Shown piece after piece: positions 44,511-52,360 of a stretch of 64,000 nucleotides of DNA (positions within the stretch are counted from its first letter, which is position 1; every line of letters starts with the position of its first letter). This DNA is from Streptomyces bauhiniae. GTDB lineage: Bacteria > Actinomycetota > Actinomycetes > Streptomycetales > Streptomycetaceae. The translations under genes were made by a program, and so were the position numbers. The notes under the pieces are model-generated. The model was not told where the DNA came from. It did no database searches and saw only the letters and a list, made by a program, of their open reading frames with translations. Location: positions 682,001 to 746,000 of the forward strand of contig NZ_SRRT01000001.1 in the NCBI RefSeq assembly GCF_004784475.1, read 5' to 3'.

Positions 44511-44911
44511 GATGTGTGTCCGTTCCTGTATTGGTCGCGGATGGCCATGGCGGCACAGATGAGGGTGATGGCGATGCAGGCGTAGATCAGCGGGTTGGCG
44601 AAGGCCGGGACGAAGCTGTAGCTGTGCCCGTCGTCCCAGTGGCAGGTGGCGGTCAGCGGAAAGGCACTCTGCTCGAACCAGTCCGCGTTGCGCGGAGGCT
44701 GGACCGCTTCCCGGCCGCACCCCTTGGCGAAGTCGACGGGGACGACGAACCAGAGGAGGGTGGCCGCGTAGACGAGCACCGAGCCCGTCGTCGAGAAGAG
44801 CAAGCCGGCCGGCCAGCGACTCCCACGGCGCCACAGGGTGATTCCACGCCCGACGAGGAAGACGGGTGCGAGAAGGGCCATGAGGATCACCATGGCGATG
44901 ACAGTCAGCAT
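44507..44911 (-). CDS. Small integral membrane protein, unknown function
   Basis: A 134-residue protein with three hydrophobic segments: LTVIAMVILMALLAPVFLVG, GLLFSTTGSVLVYAATLLWFV and NPLIYACIAITLICAAMAI. Between the second and third lies a probably external loop with two cysteines (KGCGREAVQPP, TATCHWDDGHSYSF) that may form a disulfide. ATG at 44911 was chosen at the first helix. The stop overlaps the start of the frameshifted Tat-type gene, so they are an operon. I do not recognise the family. It belongs to the disturbed zone left of the integrase remnant. Confidence 0.65.
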   Translation of the reverse strand: MLTVIAMVILMALLAPVFLVGRGITLWRRGSRWPAGLLFSTTGSVLVYAATLLWFVVPVDFAKGCGREAVQPPRNADWFEQSAFPLTATCHWDDGHSYSFVPAFANPLIYACIAITLICAAMAIRDQYRNGHTS

Positions 44912-44933
44912 TACGTCTCCAGGCCAGGACGCC

Positions 44934-45056
44934 TCAGGCGCTCTCCAACGCGGCCCGTGAAACGAGCACATCGGCGAAGCCCTGGCAGAACTCGGTCAAC
45001 TTGTCGGTGGGGAGGGTGCCGGGCGGCTGAAGAACGCCGTGCCGGACGTGCTCTTG
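44934..45056 (-). pseudogene. 3' fragment of an unidentified reverse-strand gene
   Basis: About 40 codons with strong G/C third-position bias end at TGA 44934-44936, reading LPTDKLTEFCQGFADVLVS and RAALESA. There is no start codon, and upstream the bias moves to a forward frame, so the gene appears cut at about 45,055. It lies 23 bases before the membrane-protein start and was probably the first gene of that operon. Confidence 0.4.
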
Positions 45057-45214
45057 ACGCCCTGCGCTGGCTCGACGAGGTCACGTCCAACATGGTCACC
45101 GGCCAAGACGTCGACGTCGTCCGCGTCATGACGGCAACTGTGAACGACAAGGCCATGGCCTCCAGTCCGTACCGCCGGATCACCGTCCCGGTCGTGCACC
45201 AAGTCACGGCGTAG
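45050..45214 (+). pseudogene. Fragment of an unidentified forward gene
   Basis: About 54 codons with good codon bias (ALDALRWLDEVTSNMVTGQD, then VVRVMTATVNDKAMASSPYRR) end in TAG at 45212-45214. No start is seen, and the 5' part abuts the reverse-strand fragment at the same point. The frame continues after the stop into the integrase remnant. Identity unknown. Confidence 0.35.
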
Positions 45215-45613
45215 GTTCCGGTCGGCGACGTCGTCACCGACGCGCTGCTCACGCATCTCGCCGCGTGTCCGTCATGGAGGAGGGCGAGCCGCTCAACTAT
45301 CCGGCGGTGGAAGACCGAGGGGAACAGGGCTCGCGAGGCATTCCAGGCGGCCGAGGGCGGGCCGGGGAGCGGCGCGAGCGTCACGCAGGTGCAGCTCGTC
45401 CTCGGGCATGCGTCCGCCGGCATCACGCTGCGGATCTATGCCCACCCGTGGCCGGGCGAAGACGACCGCACCCGGGCCGTCATGGACGCCGTGCTCGGCG
45501 GCCTGCGGACCGGGTGCGGTCACATAGCTAGAAAAGCTGGACCCAAAGGATCAAGCCTTCTTCGTCTCCAAGTAACGGGGCGGGTCGGTGACCTGCGGGG
45601 ATCTTCCCTGTAG
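45215..45613 (+). pseudogene. Tyrosine recombinase (integrase) remnant, C-terminal part
   Basis: One open frame reads VPVGDVVTDALLTHLAAC, then NRAREAFQAAEGGPGSGASV, then QLVLGHASAGITLRIYAHPW and PGEDDRTRAVMDAVLGG. LGHASxxxTLxxYAH holds the conserved box II His and the catalytic Tyr position of phage-type integrases in Streptomyces. The N-terminal two thirds, including the core-binding domain and first Arg, is missing, and the GEPLNYPA piece at 45288-45311 is in another frame, showing at least one frameshift. The end of the frame passes into the left direct repeat, typical of an int gene that abuts its attachment site. Confidence 0.7.
45507..45569. repeat. Left copy of 63-bp direct repeat (att-like site)
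   Basis: 60 of 63 bases match 52949-53011 at the sodN 3' end. The reverse strand of this copy still spells the last sodN codons, Glu-Thr-Lys-Lys-Ala-stop, with only a silent Thr change. This is the expected product of site-specific integration into the sodN 3' end. Confidence 0.85.
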
Positions 45614-45633
45614 GTCACCGACCTGGGCTTTTT
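45583..45633 (+). terminator. Terminator after integrase remnant
   Basis: GGTCGGTGACCT pairs perfectly with AGGTCACCGACC (12 bp, 17-base loop), followed six bases later by TTTTT, a classical intrinsic terminator and rare in this GC-rich genome. Confidence 0.8.
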
Positions 45634-45925
45634 GCTGATGGCTGGCGATGGGGTGCGACGGCTTTGATCGGGTGTCTTGCGGACTGGGAGAGAAGCGCCA
45701 CCGGCGCGAGGAGAGTCGAGGCATCAACCCCCGGCGGGTGACCGGTGACGCTTCTCAACCACAGGGATAGGCCACCCGGCGGCTGCCAACCTGTCAGGCC
45801 GAAGCCCGCATGTGCCCCTTTGCGCGACTGGATTGCTCATCACCAGCAACGACGTGAAGCCCCAGGCTTATACAGTTCTGCCATTTGTGGAGTAGTTCGT
45901 GGCTCCGTGGACTACTGTGACCCGC
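45634..45925. other. Gap upstream of DUF262 gene with long dyad
   Basis: No gene accepted. GAGAAGCGCCACCGG (45690-45704) and CCGGTGACGCTTCTC (45742-45756) form a 15-bp arm pair with one mismatch around 37 bases. TACTGT at 45913-45918 lies seven bases before the downstream ATG and may be a -10. Confidence 0.5.
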
Positions 45926-47710
45926 ATGCAGAGCTCAGAACTTTCCGTGCAGGGGCAGAACCTGATTCAACTTTACAATCAGTATTGCAAGAATAAGCTA
46001 ATTGTCGATCGTCGATATCAAAGGAAATTGGTTTGGACGCGCGACGAAAAAGAGAAGCTAATCGACTCTGCGGTCAATAGGCTTCCTATTCCGCTAATCC
46101 TTCTCGCTCAGAGGAAAAAATCTGGCAGTGAGATTTTCGAACTAATTGACGGCCTTCAGCGCCTAGAAGCCTTCTTCTCCTTTATGGAAAATAAGTACCC
46201 GTATAAAGGTGAGTACTTTGACCTAGCGACCACTGGCGACACCCTTGACAAGCTGCACTCCGGGGATCTGGAGCAGCATCAGCCCGTAATGTCCCGAGAA
46301 GCGTCATTGGAGATTGTCAACTACCAAATTCCCGTCTCGGTTTATCGAGACGCTGCCACCTCGTCTATCGATGAAGTGTTCCGTCGGATTAATAGTGGCG
46401 GAAGGCGGTTGAGTTTGCATGAAATTCGACAGGCCGGGGTCACCGGGCCCCTGGTCGATGTCGTCCGGCGTGCCAGTGCAACCATTCGGGGTGATGGTAC
46501 TTTTTCTGAAAGTCTTACTCTCGGGGAGATGGAGAAGCTTTCTATCTCCAGGAAAGATCTTGAATACGGTCTCGACCTTGATCGCATATTCTGGACGAGG
46601 CATGACATTATCGGGGCAGAAGATATCCGCTCCTCCGGCGATGAAGAGGTTGTCCTAGATCTGATCCTTGACGCCGTTCTCGATCCCTGGCCGACGAGCG
46701 GGTGGCAGAACCGCGATGTGGCCTATGGTCTGCCTCGAAGGATCAAGTCGGCATCCCCCGCAGAGGTTGAGGCAGCTATCAACGCTGTGGGTGTCGAGAA
46801 CTTGCAGCAACGCATCGTTGCCATTGTCGAGTTGATCGACGATGTCATGCGCGACCATGGCTCCCTTGGTCGCCACATGGTCCATTTGGAGACCTATGAG
46901 AAGGGGACTCAGCGGCAGTTCCAGGCTGTGTTCGCCGCTCTCTATGAGCTCGTATTTATAGATGAATTGCAGCCGCTTTCCACGGAGGCAATCCGGGATG
47001 TCTTGGATAATTTCTGGGGTGCTGGCCTCTCGATCCCCACTGGGGGTAGTGCATGGGGGAAGGACGGGAAGGCGAAACTCTACCCTGAAGTGAAACGGCG
47101 TCTTAGGAGGGCATTTTTTAAGCCTGAGCCTAGGAGTGCCGCCAAGCAGCTTAACTCTCGGCTGTTGATCGAAAGCTACCTACAAGGTCCCGTCAATGAA
47201 GCTCCGCTTGCCGAGTTGAAGCAAGGCTTCTGTGTACTTTCGGACCCGCCGATCGAAAACGTTGGGCTTTTCGATGAGGTGATGCAAACTGCCGTTGGAA
47301 TGGCTAATTGGGGTAGGGATGCCAGTGGATTCATTCTTATCGGTGTCGCAGATAAAGCCTCAGCGGCTGCGCGGCTTGAGGATCTCTTCGGTGTTCCATC
47401 CGTCGAGGTCCAAGGTCAAAAAATCGTAGGGACGCAGGAGCAGATTGCCCACTTGGGGCATGATGTCGACTCATGGTGGCTTAAGTGGCAAAGTAAGATT
47501 CGTTCCGCTCCAGTGGACTCTGATTTTTCCACCGCCTTGGCTCACAGCTTCAGCCCGATTGTATGCGATGGGAGGGTCCTTTGGATTATGAAGCCGCGAT
47601 CACTTGGGAAGCCCATCACATACGATGGGAGATTCTTCGTGAGGATTGGTGCATCAACGCATGAGATGGGCGCTGATGAATTCCTGACTCACATCGCGCT
47701 TAACTTCTAG
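45926..47710 (+). CDS. DUF262-domain protein with AlbA_2/Schlafen-like C-terminus, candidate defence gene
   Basis: A 594-residue protein. Residues ~10-190 match DUF262: VDRRYQRKLVWTRDEKEKL, LIPLILL-type strand, ELIDGLQRLEAFFSF (the D-G-x-Q-R nucleotide/ParB-like motif) and FRRINSGGRRLSLHEIRQAG. Residues ~430-590 resemble the AlbA_2 (Schlafen) fold: VGMANWGRDASGFILIGVADK. DUF262 proteins include the GmrS half of modification-dependent nucleases and BREX/other defence parts, though no DUF1524 HNH nuclease is present here. GC is near 50% with many A/T-ending codons, quite unlike its neighbours, so recent transfer is likely. ATG 45926 follows a possible -10. GTG 27 bases upstream is possible. Confidence 0.8.
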   Translation: MQSSELSVQGQNLIQLYNQYCKNKLIVDRRYQRKLVWTRDEKEKLIDSAVNRLPIPLILLAQRKKSGSEIFELIDGLQRLEAFFSFMENKYPYKGEYFDLATTGDTLDKLHSGDLEQHQPVMSREASLEIVNYQIPVSVYRDAATSSIDEVFRRINSGGRRLSLHEIRQAGVTGPLVDVVRRASATIRGDGTFSESLTLGEMEKLSISRKDLEYGLDLDRIFWTRHDIIGAEDIRSSGDEEVVLDLILDAVLDPWPTSGWQNRDVAYGLPRRIKSASPAEVEAAINAVGVENLQQRIVAIVELIDDVMRDHGSLGRHMVHLETYEKGTQRQFQAVFAALYELVFIDELQPLSTEAIRDVLDNFWGAGLSIPTGGSAWGKDGKAKLYPEVKRRLRRAFFKPEPRSAAKQLNSRLLIESYLQGPVNEAPLAELKQGFCVLSDPPIENVGLFDEVMQTAVGMANWGRDASGFILIGVADKASAAARLEDLFGVPSVEVQGQKIVGTQEQIAHLGHDVDSWWLKWQSKIRSAPVDSDFSTALAHSFSPIVCDGRVLWIMKPRSLGKPITYDGRFFVRIGASTHEMGADEFLTHIALNF

Positions 47711-47787
47711 CCACCTATGCTTCATGGAGCGGCGTGCGACTGATATTGCCGAGCAGTGGCGCCCTACCTTAAAAAGGAATTTAATCC

Positions 47788-48321
47788 CTAGCCCCAGCCA
47801 TTCAATGAGACTTCTGAGCCGCCCGCTAGGTACCCGTGGAGGGCGCTTGAGGTGGTGTCCACGAAGCTCTTGGGGATGGCGGTGGCGTCGACCCATCGGA
47901 CCTGGGAGTGCTTGCGGGGCTCGCGGTTCTCGGGTTCGCCGGCCCATTCTTGGGCGGCGAAGACGACAGTGAGGAAGCCGTTGGGGGCTTCGACGCCCCA
48001 GGCGCCGTGGATGATGTGGGCGACCTTTAGGGACTCGGGCTTCACCGTGAGGCCCGTCTCCTCGTAAAGCTCGCGGACTGCGGTTTCCGTAATGGGTTCG
48101 CCCGGTTCGCTCTTGCCGACCGGGAGGTCCCACATGCCCTGGGCGAACTTGGCATTGTCGCTGCGCTGGAGGAGGACGACGCGGTTCGTGGCCTTGTCGT
48201 GGACGATGACGGCGGCGACCAGGAGGGTCATCGATTCGAGCGCTGGCTTGAGGGCCTTCGGCTGAGCGTCGGTTGTCGGCTGAACCACGGTCATCCCTTC
48301 GTTGGGCGGGTTGTTGGGCAT
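47788..48321 (-). CDS. NUDIX hydrolase
   Basis: A 177-residue protein. The NUDIX box is complete: GKSEPGEPITETAVRELYEETGLTV (G-x5-E-x7-REx2EExG), around residue 69. The preceding GMWDLPVGK is typical of MutT-like enzymes that hydrolyse nucleoside diphosphate derivatives. Substrate unknown. The ATG lies one base after the stop of the XRE-TPR regulator gene, so the pair is cotranscribed. A later Met (residue 10) is a weaker start. Codon bias is genome-like, unlike the DUF262 gene next to it. Confidence 0.9.
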   Translation of the reverse strand: MPNNPPNEGMTVVQPTTDAQPKALKPALESMTLLVAAVIVHDKATNRVVLLQRSDNAKFAQGMWDLPVGKSEPGEPITETAVRELYEETGLTVKPESLKVAHIIHGAWGVEAPNGFLTVVFAAQEWAGEPENREPRKHSQVRWVDATAIPKSFVDTTSSALHGYLAGGSEVSLNGWG

Positions 48322-48322
48322 G

Positions 48323-49678
48323 TTAGGCGAGCGCTTCGCGGGCTCGGTGGGCGAGATCGGCGGCGCCGGGAACGCGGCGGCGCTGGTAGACCGCGAGCGT
48401 GGAGCGGATCGAGGTGATCGCCTTGCGGGTGCGGTCCGAAGTCATGCCCTCCATGAGGAGCAGGGCCTGCGACCAGGCGGCGATAGCTTCGTCGGCGCGG
48501 GCCTGGGCGGCGAGGCTGTCGCCGAGGTCGGCGTGGGTGAGGGCGTGGACGCGCTTGTACTTCTCCGGGTCCCAGCGGGTCAGGGCGTCGCGGTGCTGCT
48601 GTTCGGTGCCGATGTGGTCGGCGAGGTCGGTCAGGGTGCGGGCGGTGTGGCTGGCCACGGTGCCGGCGGCGGGGCCGCTCACGCGGGAGTAGCTGGGCTG
48701 GGGGGCGTCGTCTCGTAGGAGGGCGTCTTCGGCGGCGAGGAGGGCCTGCGCGGCCAAGGAGTGCTCGTTGACGGCTGCGTAGGCGCGGGCGTGGGTGATG
48801 TGGAGCAGGGCTTCGGTCCGGCCGTCGACATGGCCGAGGCCGCGTCGCAGGGCGCCTTCGACGAGGTCGACGCAGTGGTGCGGCTGTTTGAGGCTGAGGG
48901 CCTGGTGGGCGAGGGCGCGCATCATCCAGGCGGCGTGGCCGTGGGGGTCGGCTTCGCAGGCGAGCTGGTAGCCGACCTGGTAGTAACGCTGGGCGGCGCC
49001 CTCCTGGCCGAGGTCATGGTGCTTCCACCCTGCGAGGTAGGCGAGTTCGGCGACCGCCCCGAATGCGGCCCGCCGTAAGGCATCGCTGGGGAAGCGTCCA
49101 CGCAGCATGGGGGCGGCAGTGTCAGCGAGGTACGCGGTCACCGTAGTCAGACCGTGGCCGCCCCCGAGGCGTTCGTCAGCCGCACTGAAGGCTGCGGTGA
49201 TCTGCCGGACGACCTCAACGTCCTCCACCCCGACCAGGGACGTGCCGGTGCGGGCGCGGAGCATGCGGGCGGTGGCTTCGTGGTCGTAGCCGAGTGGCAT
49301 GGCGACGCCGGCTGTGGTGAAGGCCGCGATGGCGAGGAAGCGGCGGCGCTCGACGTCGGCCCGGCCCAGGTCGGTAGCCGCGAGGACGGGGTCGGATTCC
49401 GCCGGCGCTTCGTCATCGCCGGCTTGGAGGCCGATCTCGGTCTGGGCGATCGTGCGTCCCATCCGGCGGGACAGCGCTTCGGCGAGGTACTGGGCTACCC
49501 GGCCCGAAGGGGCACGGGTGCCGTTCACCCAGTGCGAGATGGCTGACTTGTTGGTCTGGAGGATCTCGCCGTTCTCTGCGGCGATCCGCCGCACGTCCCT
49601 GGCAAGGGCCTCGTAGGTGCAGCCAGCCGCGTCGATGGCGTCGCGCAGACGGGAGTTGGGGTCTCTCTGCGCCGCCAC
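48323..49678 (-). CDS. XRE-family regulator with TPR-like C-terminal region
   Basis: A 451-residue protein. The N-terminal HTH spans about residues 8-65 (RLRDAIDAAGCTYEALARDV, TNKSAISHWVNGTRAPS, AQYLAEALSRRMG). A linker with a hydrophobic stretch (FLAIAAFTTAGVAMPLG) follows, and the remainder is helical repeats (AAWMMRALAHQALSLKQPHH, ALLHITHARAYAAVNEHSLA, DEAIAAWSQALLLMEGM). This XRE-TPR layout is frequent in Streptomyces accessory DNA, where it often sits next to short metabolic genes it may control by sensing a peptide or metabolite. Cotranscribed with the NUDIX gene. The divergent promoter region is shared with the 249-residue protein. Confidence 0.87.
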   Translation of the reverse strand: MAAQRDPNSRLRDAIDAAGCTYEALARDVRRIAAENGEILQTNKSAISHWVNGTRAPSGRVAQYLAEALSRRMGRTIAQTEIGLQAGDDEAPAESDPVLAATDLGRADVERRRFLAIAAFTTAGVAMPLGYDHEATARMLRARTGTSLVGVEDVEVVRQITAAFSAADERLGGGHGLTTVTAYLADTAAPMLRGRFPSDALRRAAFGAVAELAYLAGWKHHDLGQEGAAQRYYQVGYQLACEADPHGHAAWMMRALAHQALSLKQPHHCVDLVEGALRRGLGHVDGRTEALLHITHARAYAAVNEHSLAAQALLAAEDALLRDDAPQPSYSRVSGPAAGTVASHTARTLTDLADHIGTEQQHRDALTRWDPEKYKRVHALTHADLGDSLAAQARADEAIAAWSQALLLMEGMTSDRTRKAITSIRSTLAVYQRRRVPGAADLAHRAREALA

Positions 49679-49900
49679 GATCGCCTCCGCCCTGGAGCTG
49701 TAAACCGCGTATACCGCTTCAACTGCCGTCCACCGTACCCACTGAGCGTGACCACCGGTTCACTAATCATCAGCCGCCCGGCACGCGCAACCGTGAGCCA
49801 GGCTCCCCCCTGGGTCCGGTCGGCACCCGAAGTTCCGTACGCCCACACCGGGCTCGGGCATTCCTGTGCCCGGACCCGGCCGATCAGAGACGGAGACACG

Positions 49901-50650
49901 GTGACCACCATCGACACCACGGCCATCACGGTCGAGCTGCCCGAAGCGTTCGACCCGCGCTGGAACCGCCTGCCCGGCATCCAGGCCGACGGCCGGCGCA
50001 TCACGATCGACCCGGCCGAGTACTTCTTCCGCTTCGAGTCGAACACCTGGCTCGTCGCCGACTGGGACCTGGTCAAGGCCCAGCTCCTGGACGTGGAAGA
50101 GACGACCGAGAGCGCGGTCGAGCAGCTCGCACTCGACTTCATCAAGCAGCACAGCGAGTCGACCTCCGACGCGGTCTGCGTCCTGGCCACCGCGTACGAG
50201 GTGTACGCGTACCTCTTCCGCGACGAGCACCTGGCCGGCCTCGGCCTGCCGCAGATCACCGCCGACCACCTGCGGATGCTCCGTGAGGCGGCCACGCTCA
50301 TGGCGCTCAACAAGGTCGAGCTGGACGGGCACATCTCCAACGTCGGCCCGTGCTGGTTCTTCCCCGCCGCCACCTCCGTCGTCTTCGACCTGGACGACGA
50401 GATGGGCGGGATGCTCGACGAGGTGTACCACGGCGGCTGGTTCAACGAGCACCGTCGGATCGAGTCCATCAAGGCCCACGCCGCGCTCGGCGGAAGGTTG
50501 GTGCACGGCTGCCAGTCCGTGCCGGACCAGACCGGCGGCGTCGTCGCGCCCTACGGCGCATCGATGGCCAACTTCCGTGACGACCTCGCCGCGTTCAAGG
50601 CGGGCTGGATCGAGCAGGTCTACGCCCATCGCGTGAACCCCTCCGCGTAA
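49901..50650 (+). CDS. Protein of unknown function, island operon
   Basis: A 249-residue soluble, acidic protein (pI clearly low from composition). I recognise no domain. Visible features are ITIDPAEYFFRFESNTWLVADWDL, a helix-rich middle with AYEVYAYLFRDEHLAG, FPAATSVVFDLDDEMGGMLDE and HGGWFNEHRR. GTG at 49901 is chosen because GACGGAGACACG lies just upstream and because the preceding 51 residues of frame lack coding bias. It opens a forward run of four genes (unknown, kinase-like, methyltransferase, HAD-like) that probably form one operon, divergent from the XRE-TPR regulator. Confidence 0.75.
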   Translation: MTTIDTTAITVELPEAFDPRWNRLPGIQADGRRITIDPAEYFFRFESNTWLVADWDLVKAQLLDVEETTESAVEQLALDFIKQHSESTSDAVCVLATAYEVYAYLFRDEHLAGLGLPQITADHLRMLREAATLMALNKVELDGHISNVGPCWFFPAATSVVFDLDDEMGGMLDEVYHGGWFNEHRRIESIKAHAALGGRLVHGCQSVPDQTGGVVAPYGASMANFRDDLAAFKAGWIEQVYAHRVNPSA

Positions 50651-50726
50651 CCCACCACCGATCAGGCTCCGGGGCGGGCCGGCACCTCTCGCCCGCCCCG
50701 GACGCCCCCCACCGACCGGAGCCTCC

Positions 50727-51638
50727 ATGAGCCCGAATCCCAGCGCCGAACTTCTCGACGACCTGCTCACCGCGGCCGACCAGTCCACCGCTGCACGAGA
50801 GGAGGTGCGCGTGTGGTCCATGTCCGGCGTTGAGCGCGTGACCTTCCCGGACGGCACCACGGCCATCTTCAAGTACGCCAAGAAGCCGTTCGACACGGAG
50901 GACCAAGCCCTCCGCCTGGCCCGCACCCTGGGTGTTCCCGTCCCCAGGGTCCACGCCTCTGCGGTACGGGACGGCTGGCTCGGCATGCTCATGGCGGACC
51001 TCGGGCCGTCCGCCCGCCAGGCCGATGACCTGGACGGTGCCGTCGCGGCTGTCGTTCTGCACGGCACCCACAGGGCCCCGTCTCTGCCCGTGCTCGACGA
51101 GGAACGGCTGCGCACGCTGCCGAGCCGGTCCCTGGAGCATCTCGAACGGCTGCGCAAGGCCGACCGGTGGCAGGACGCCGACGACGTCGAGGACGCGCTC
51201 GACCGGATCGCCAAGGCCGCCGAAGCCCGCTCGGCAGGAGCAACACGGGAACCGTTCGGCTGGGTGCACTCCGAGTTCCACCCCACCAGCCTCCACATCG
51301 GCGAACGCGGCTGGCGGCTCCTCGACTTCGCCCGCGCCTTCACCGGCCCCGGCCTGCTCGACCTCGCGAGCTGGCACGGCACCATCGATCCGCCGCACCC
51401 CGTACGCCTGCGCGTCCTTCTGGAGCAGTACGTCACCGCCGGCGGCACCCCCGACGCCCTCGCCCCGCGCGGCGGGCTCGCCGCTGAGAACTGGGCCCTG
51501 GGCTGGCACCGCATGTGGGCCGTCGAGTGGTTCATGGAGCAGGCCGTTCGCTGGATCAACGACCCGGCCACCGACCCCGCCTACATCAAGACCGTCCGCC
51601 GCCACCTCACGGACGTCCTCCACCTCCTGGAGATCTGA
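50727..51638 (+). CDS. Aminoglycoside-phosphotransferase-fold protein with altered catalytic loop
   Basis: A 303-residue APH/choline-kinase-like protein. GTTAIFKYAKKPF supplies a candidate ATP-binding Lys, and WVHSEFHPTSLHIGERGWRLLDFARAF aligns with the Brenner and DFG-like motifs. In typical members the loop reads HGDxxxxN and the later motif D(F/W)E. Here Asp is Glu, Asn is Ser, and DFA replaces DWE, so kinase activity is doubtful or the chemistry is changed. Ends two bases before the methyltransferase GTG. Function in this operon unknown. Confidence 0.75.
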   Translation: MSPNPSAELLDDLLTAADQSTAAREEVRVWSMSGVERVTFPDGTTAIFKYAKKPFDTEDQALRLARTLGVPVPRVHASAVRDGWLGMLMADLGPSARQADDLDGAVAAVVLHGTHRAPSLPVLDEERLRTLPSRSLEHLERLRKADRWQDADDVEDALDRIAKAAEARSAGATREPFGWVHSEFHPTSLHIGERGWRLLDFARAFTGPGLLDLASWHGTIDPPHPVRLRVLLEQYVTAGGTPDALAPRGGLAAENWALGWHRMWAVEWFMEQAVRWINDPATDPAYIKTVRRHLTDVLHLLEI

Positions 51639-51639
51639 C

Positions 51640-52328
51640 GTGCCCGCCCAGGCATCCCCCTGGCACGCCCACGCCCTTCAGCGCACCGCCGGACTCGCCG
51701 AACCTCTCTCCGTACCCGCCCGGATGGAATGGACCACGAGACCGGGCCAAGGTCCCGGCGCCGAGATCCTCGGCCCCGACCTGCGTGGCAGGCGACTCCT
51801 GGAACTCGGCTGCGGCCCCGGACACAACGCCGCCCACCTCGCCACCCTCCAGGGCGCTCATGTCACCGCCGTCGACCTGATCGGCCTCCAGGTCCGTAGG
51901 GCCCGCTCCCACTACGGACGGCTGAAAACCTCACCTTCGTCGCCGCCCATGCCTTGCAGTTTCTGCGAGCGTCCGACGAACAGTTCGACGCGATCTACTC
52001 CGTTTTCGGCGCCGTAGGGCTCGTCGCCCCCGAGCTCCTGCTCCCCGCCATTGCCCGGCACCTCACACCTGGGCGAGTACTCGCCTTCTCCGTCCCCCAC
52101 CCGCAGCGCGGCGGACAAGCATCGTCCGGTGATGACGGCCCCCGTCGCGACTTCGTCAGCCTTCCTGACGGGACACGGCGTCCCATCGCCCGCTGGGAGT
52201 TCACCACCGACCGGTGGGAGCGGCACCTCAGCCGGGCGGGTTTCCGGCTCACCTCGGCCCAGGAGTTTCACGACTCCCGCCTGGGCCACTGGCCCACCAC
52301 CCTGCTGATCCGCGCCCGCAGGATCTGA
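51640..52328 (+). pseudogene. Class I SAM methyltransferase, frameshifted
   Basis: The first frame from GTG 51640 has the SAM motif LLELGCGPGHNAAHLA and TAVDLIGLQVRRARSHYG, then leaves the family after position ~51,924. The second frame resumes exactly there (ENLTFVAAHALQFLRA, then FDAIYSVFGAVGLV) and continues to RARRI at 52328. One missing base near CGGCTGAAAACC (51919-51930) explains it. Whole length would be about 229 residues. It may be a true pseudogene, or an error at the A run. The GTG follows the kinase-like gene's stop by one base. Confidence 0.75.
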
Positions 52329-52360
52329 CCGTCATCCGCCCGGCTTCCCCTGGAGGACCG

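Noticed and set aside
45745..45996. 83-codon frame overlapping the DUF262 start
   Set aside because: Overlaps the DUF262 gene in another frame, has no motif and reads through the long dyad.
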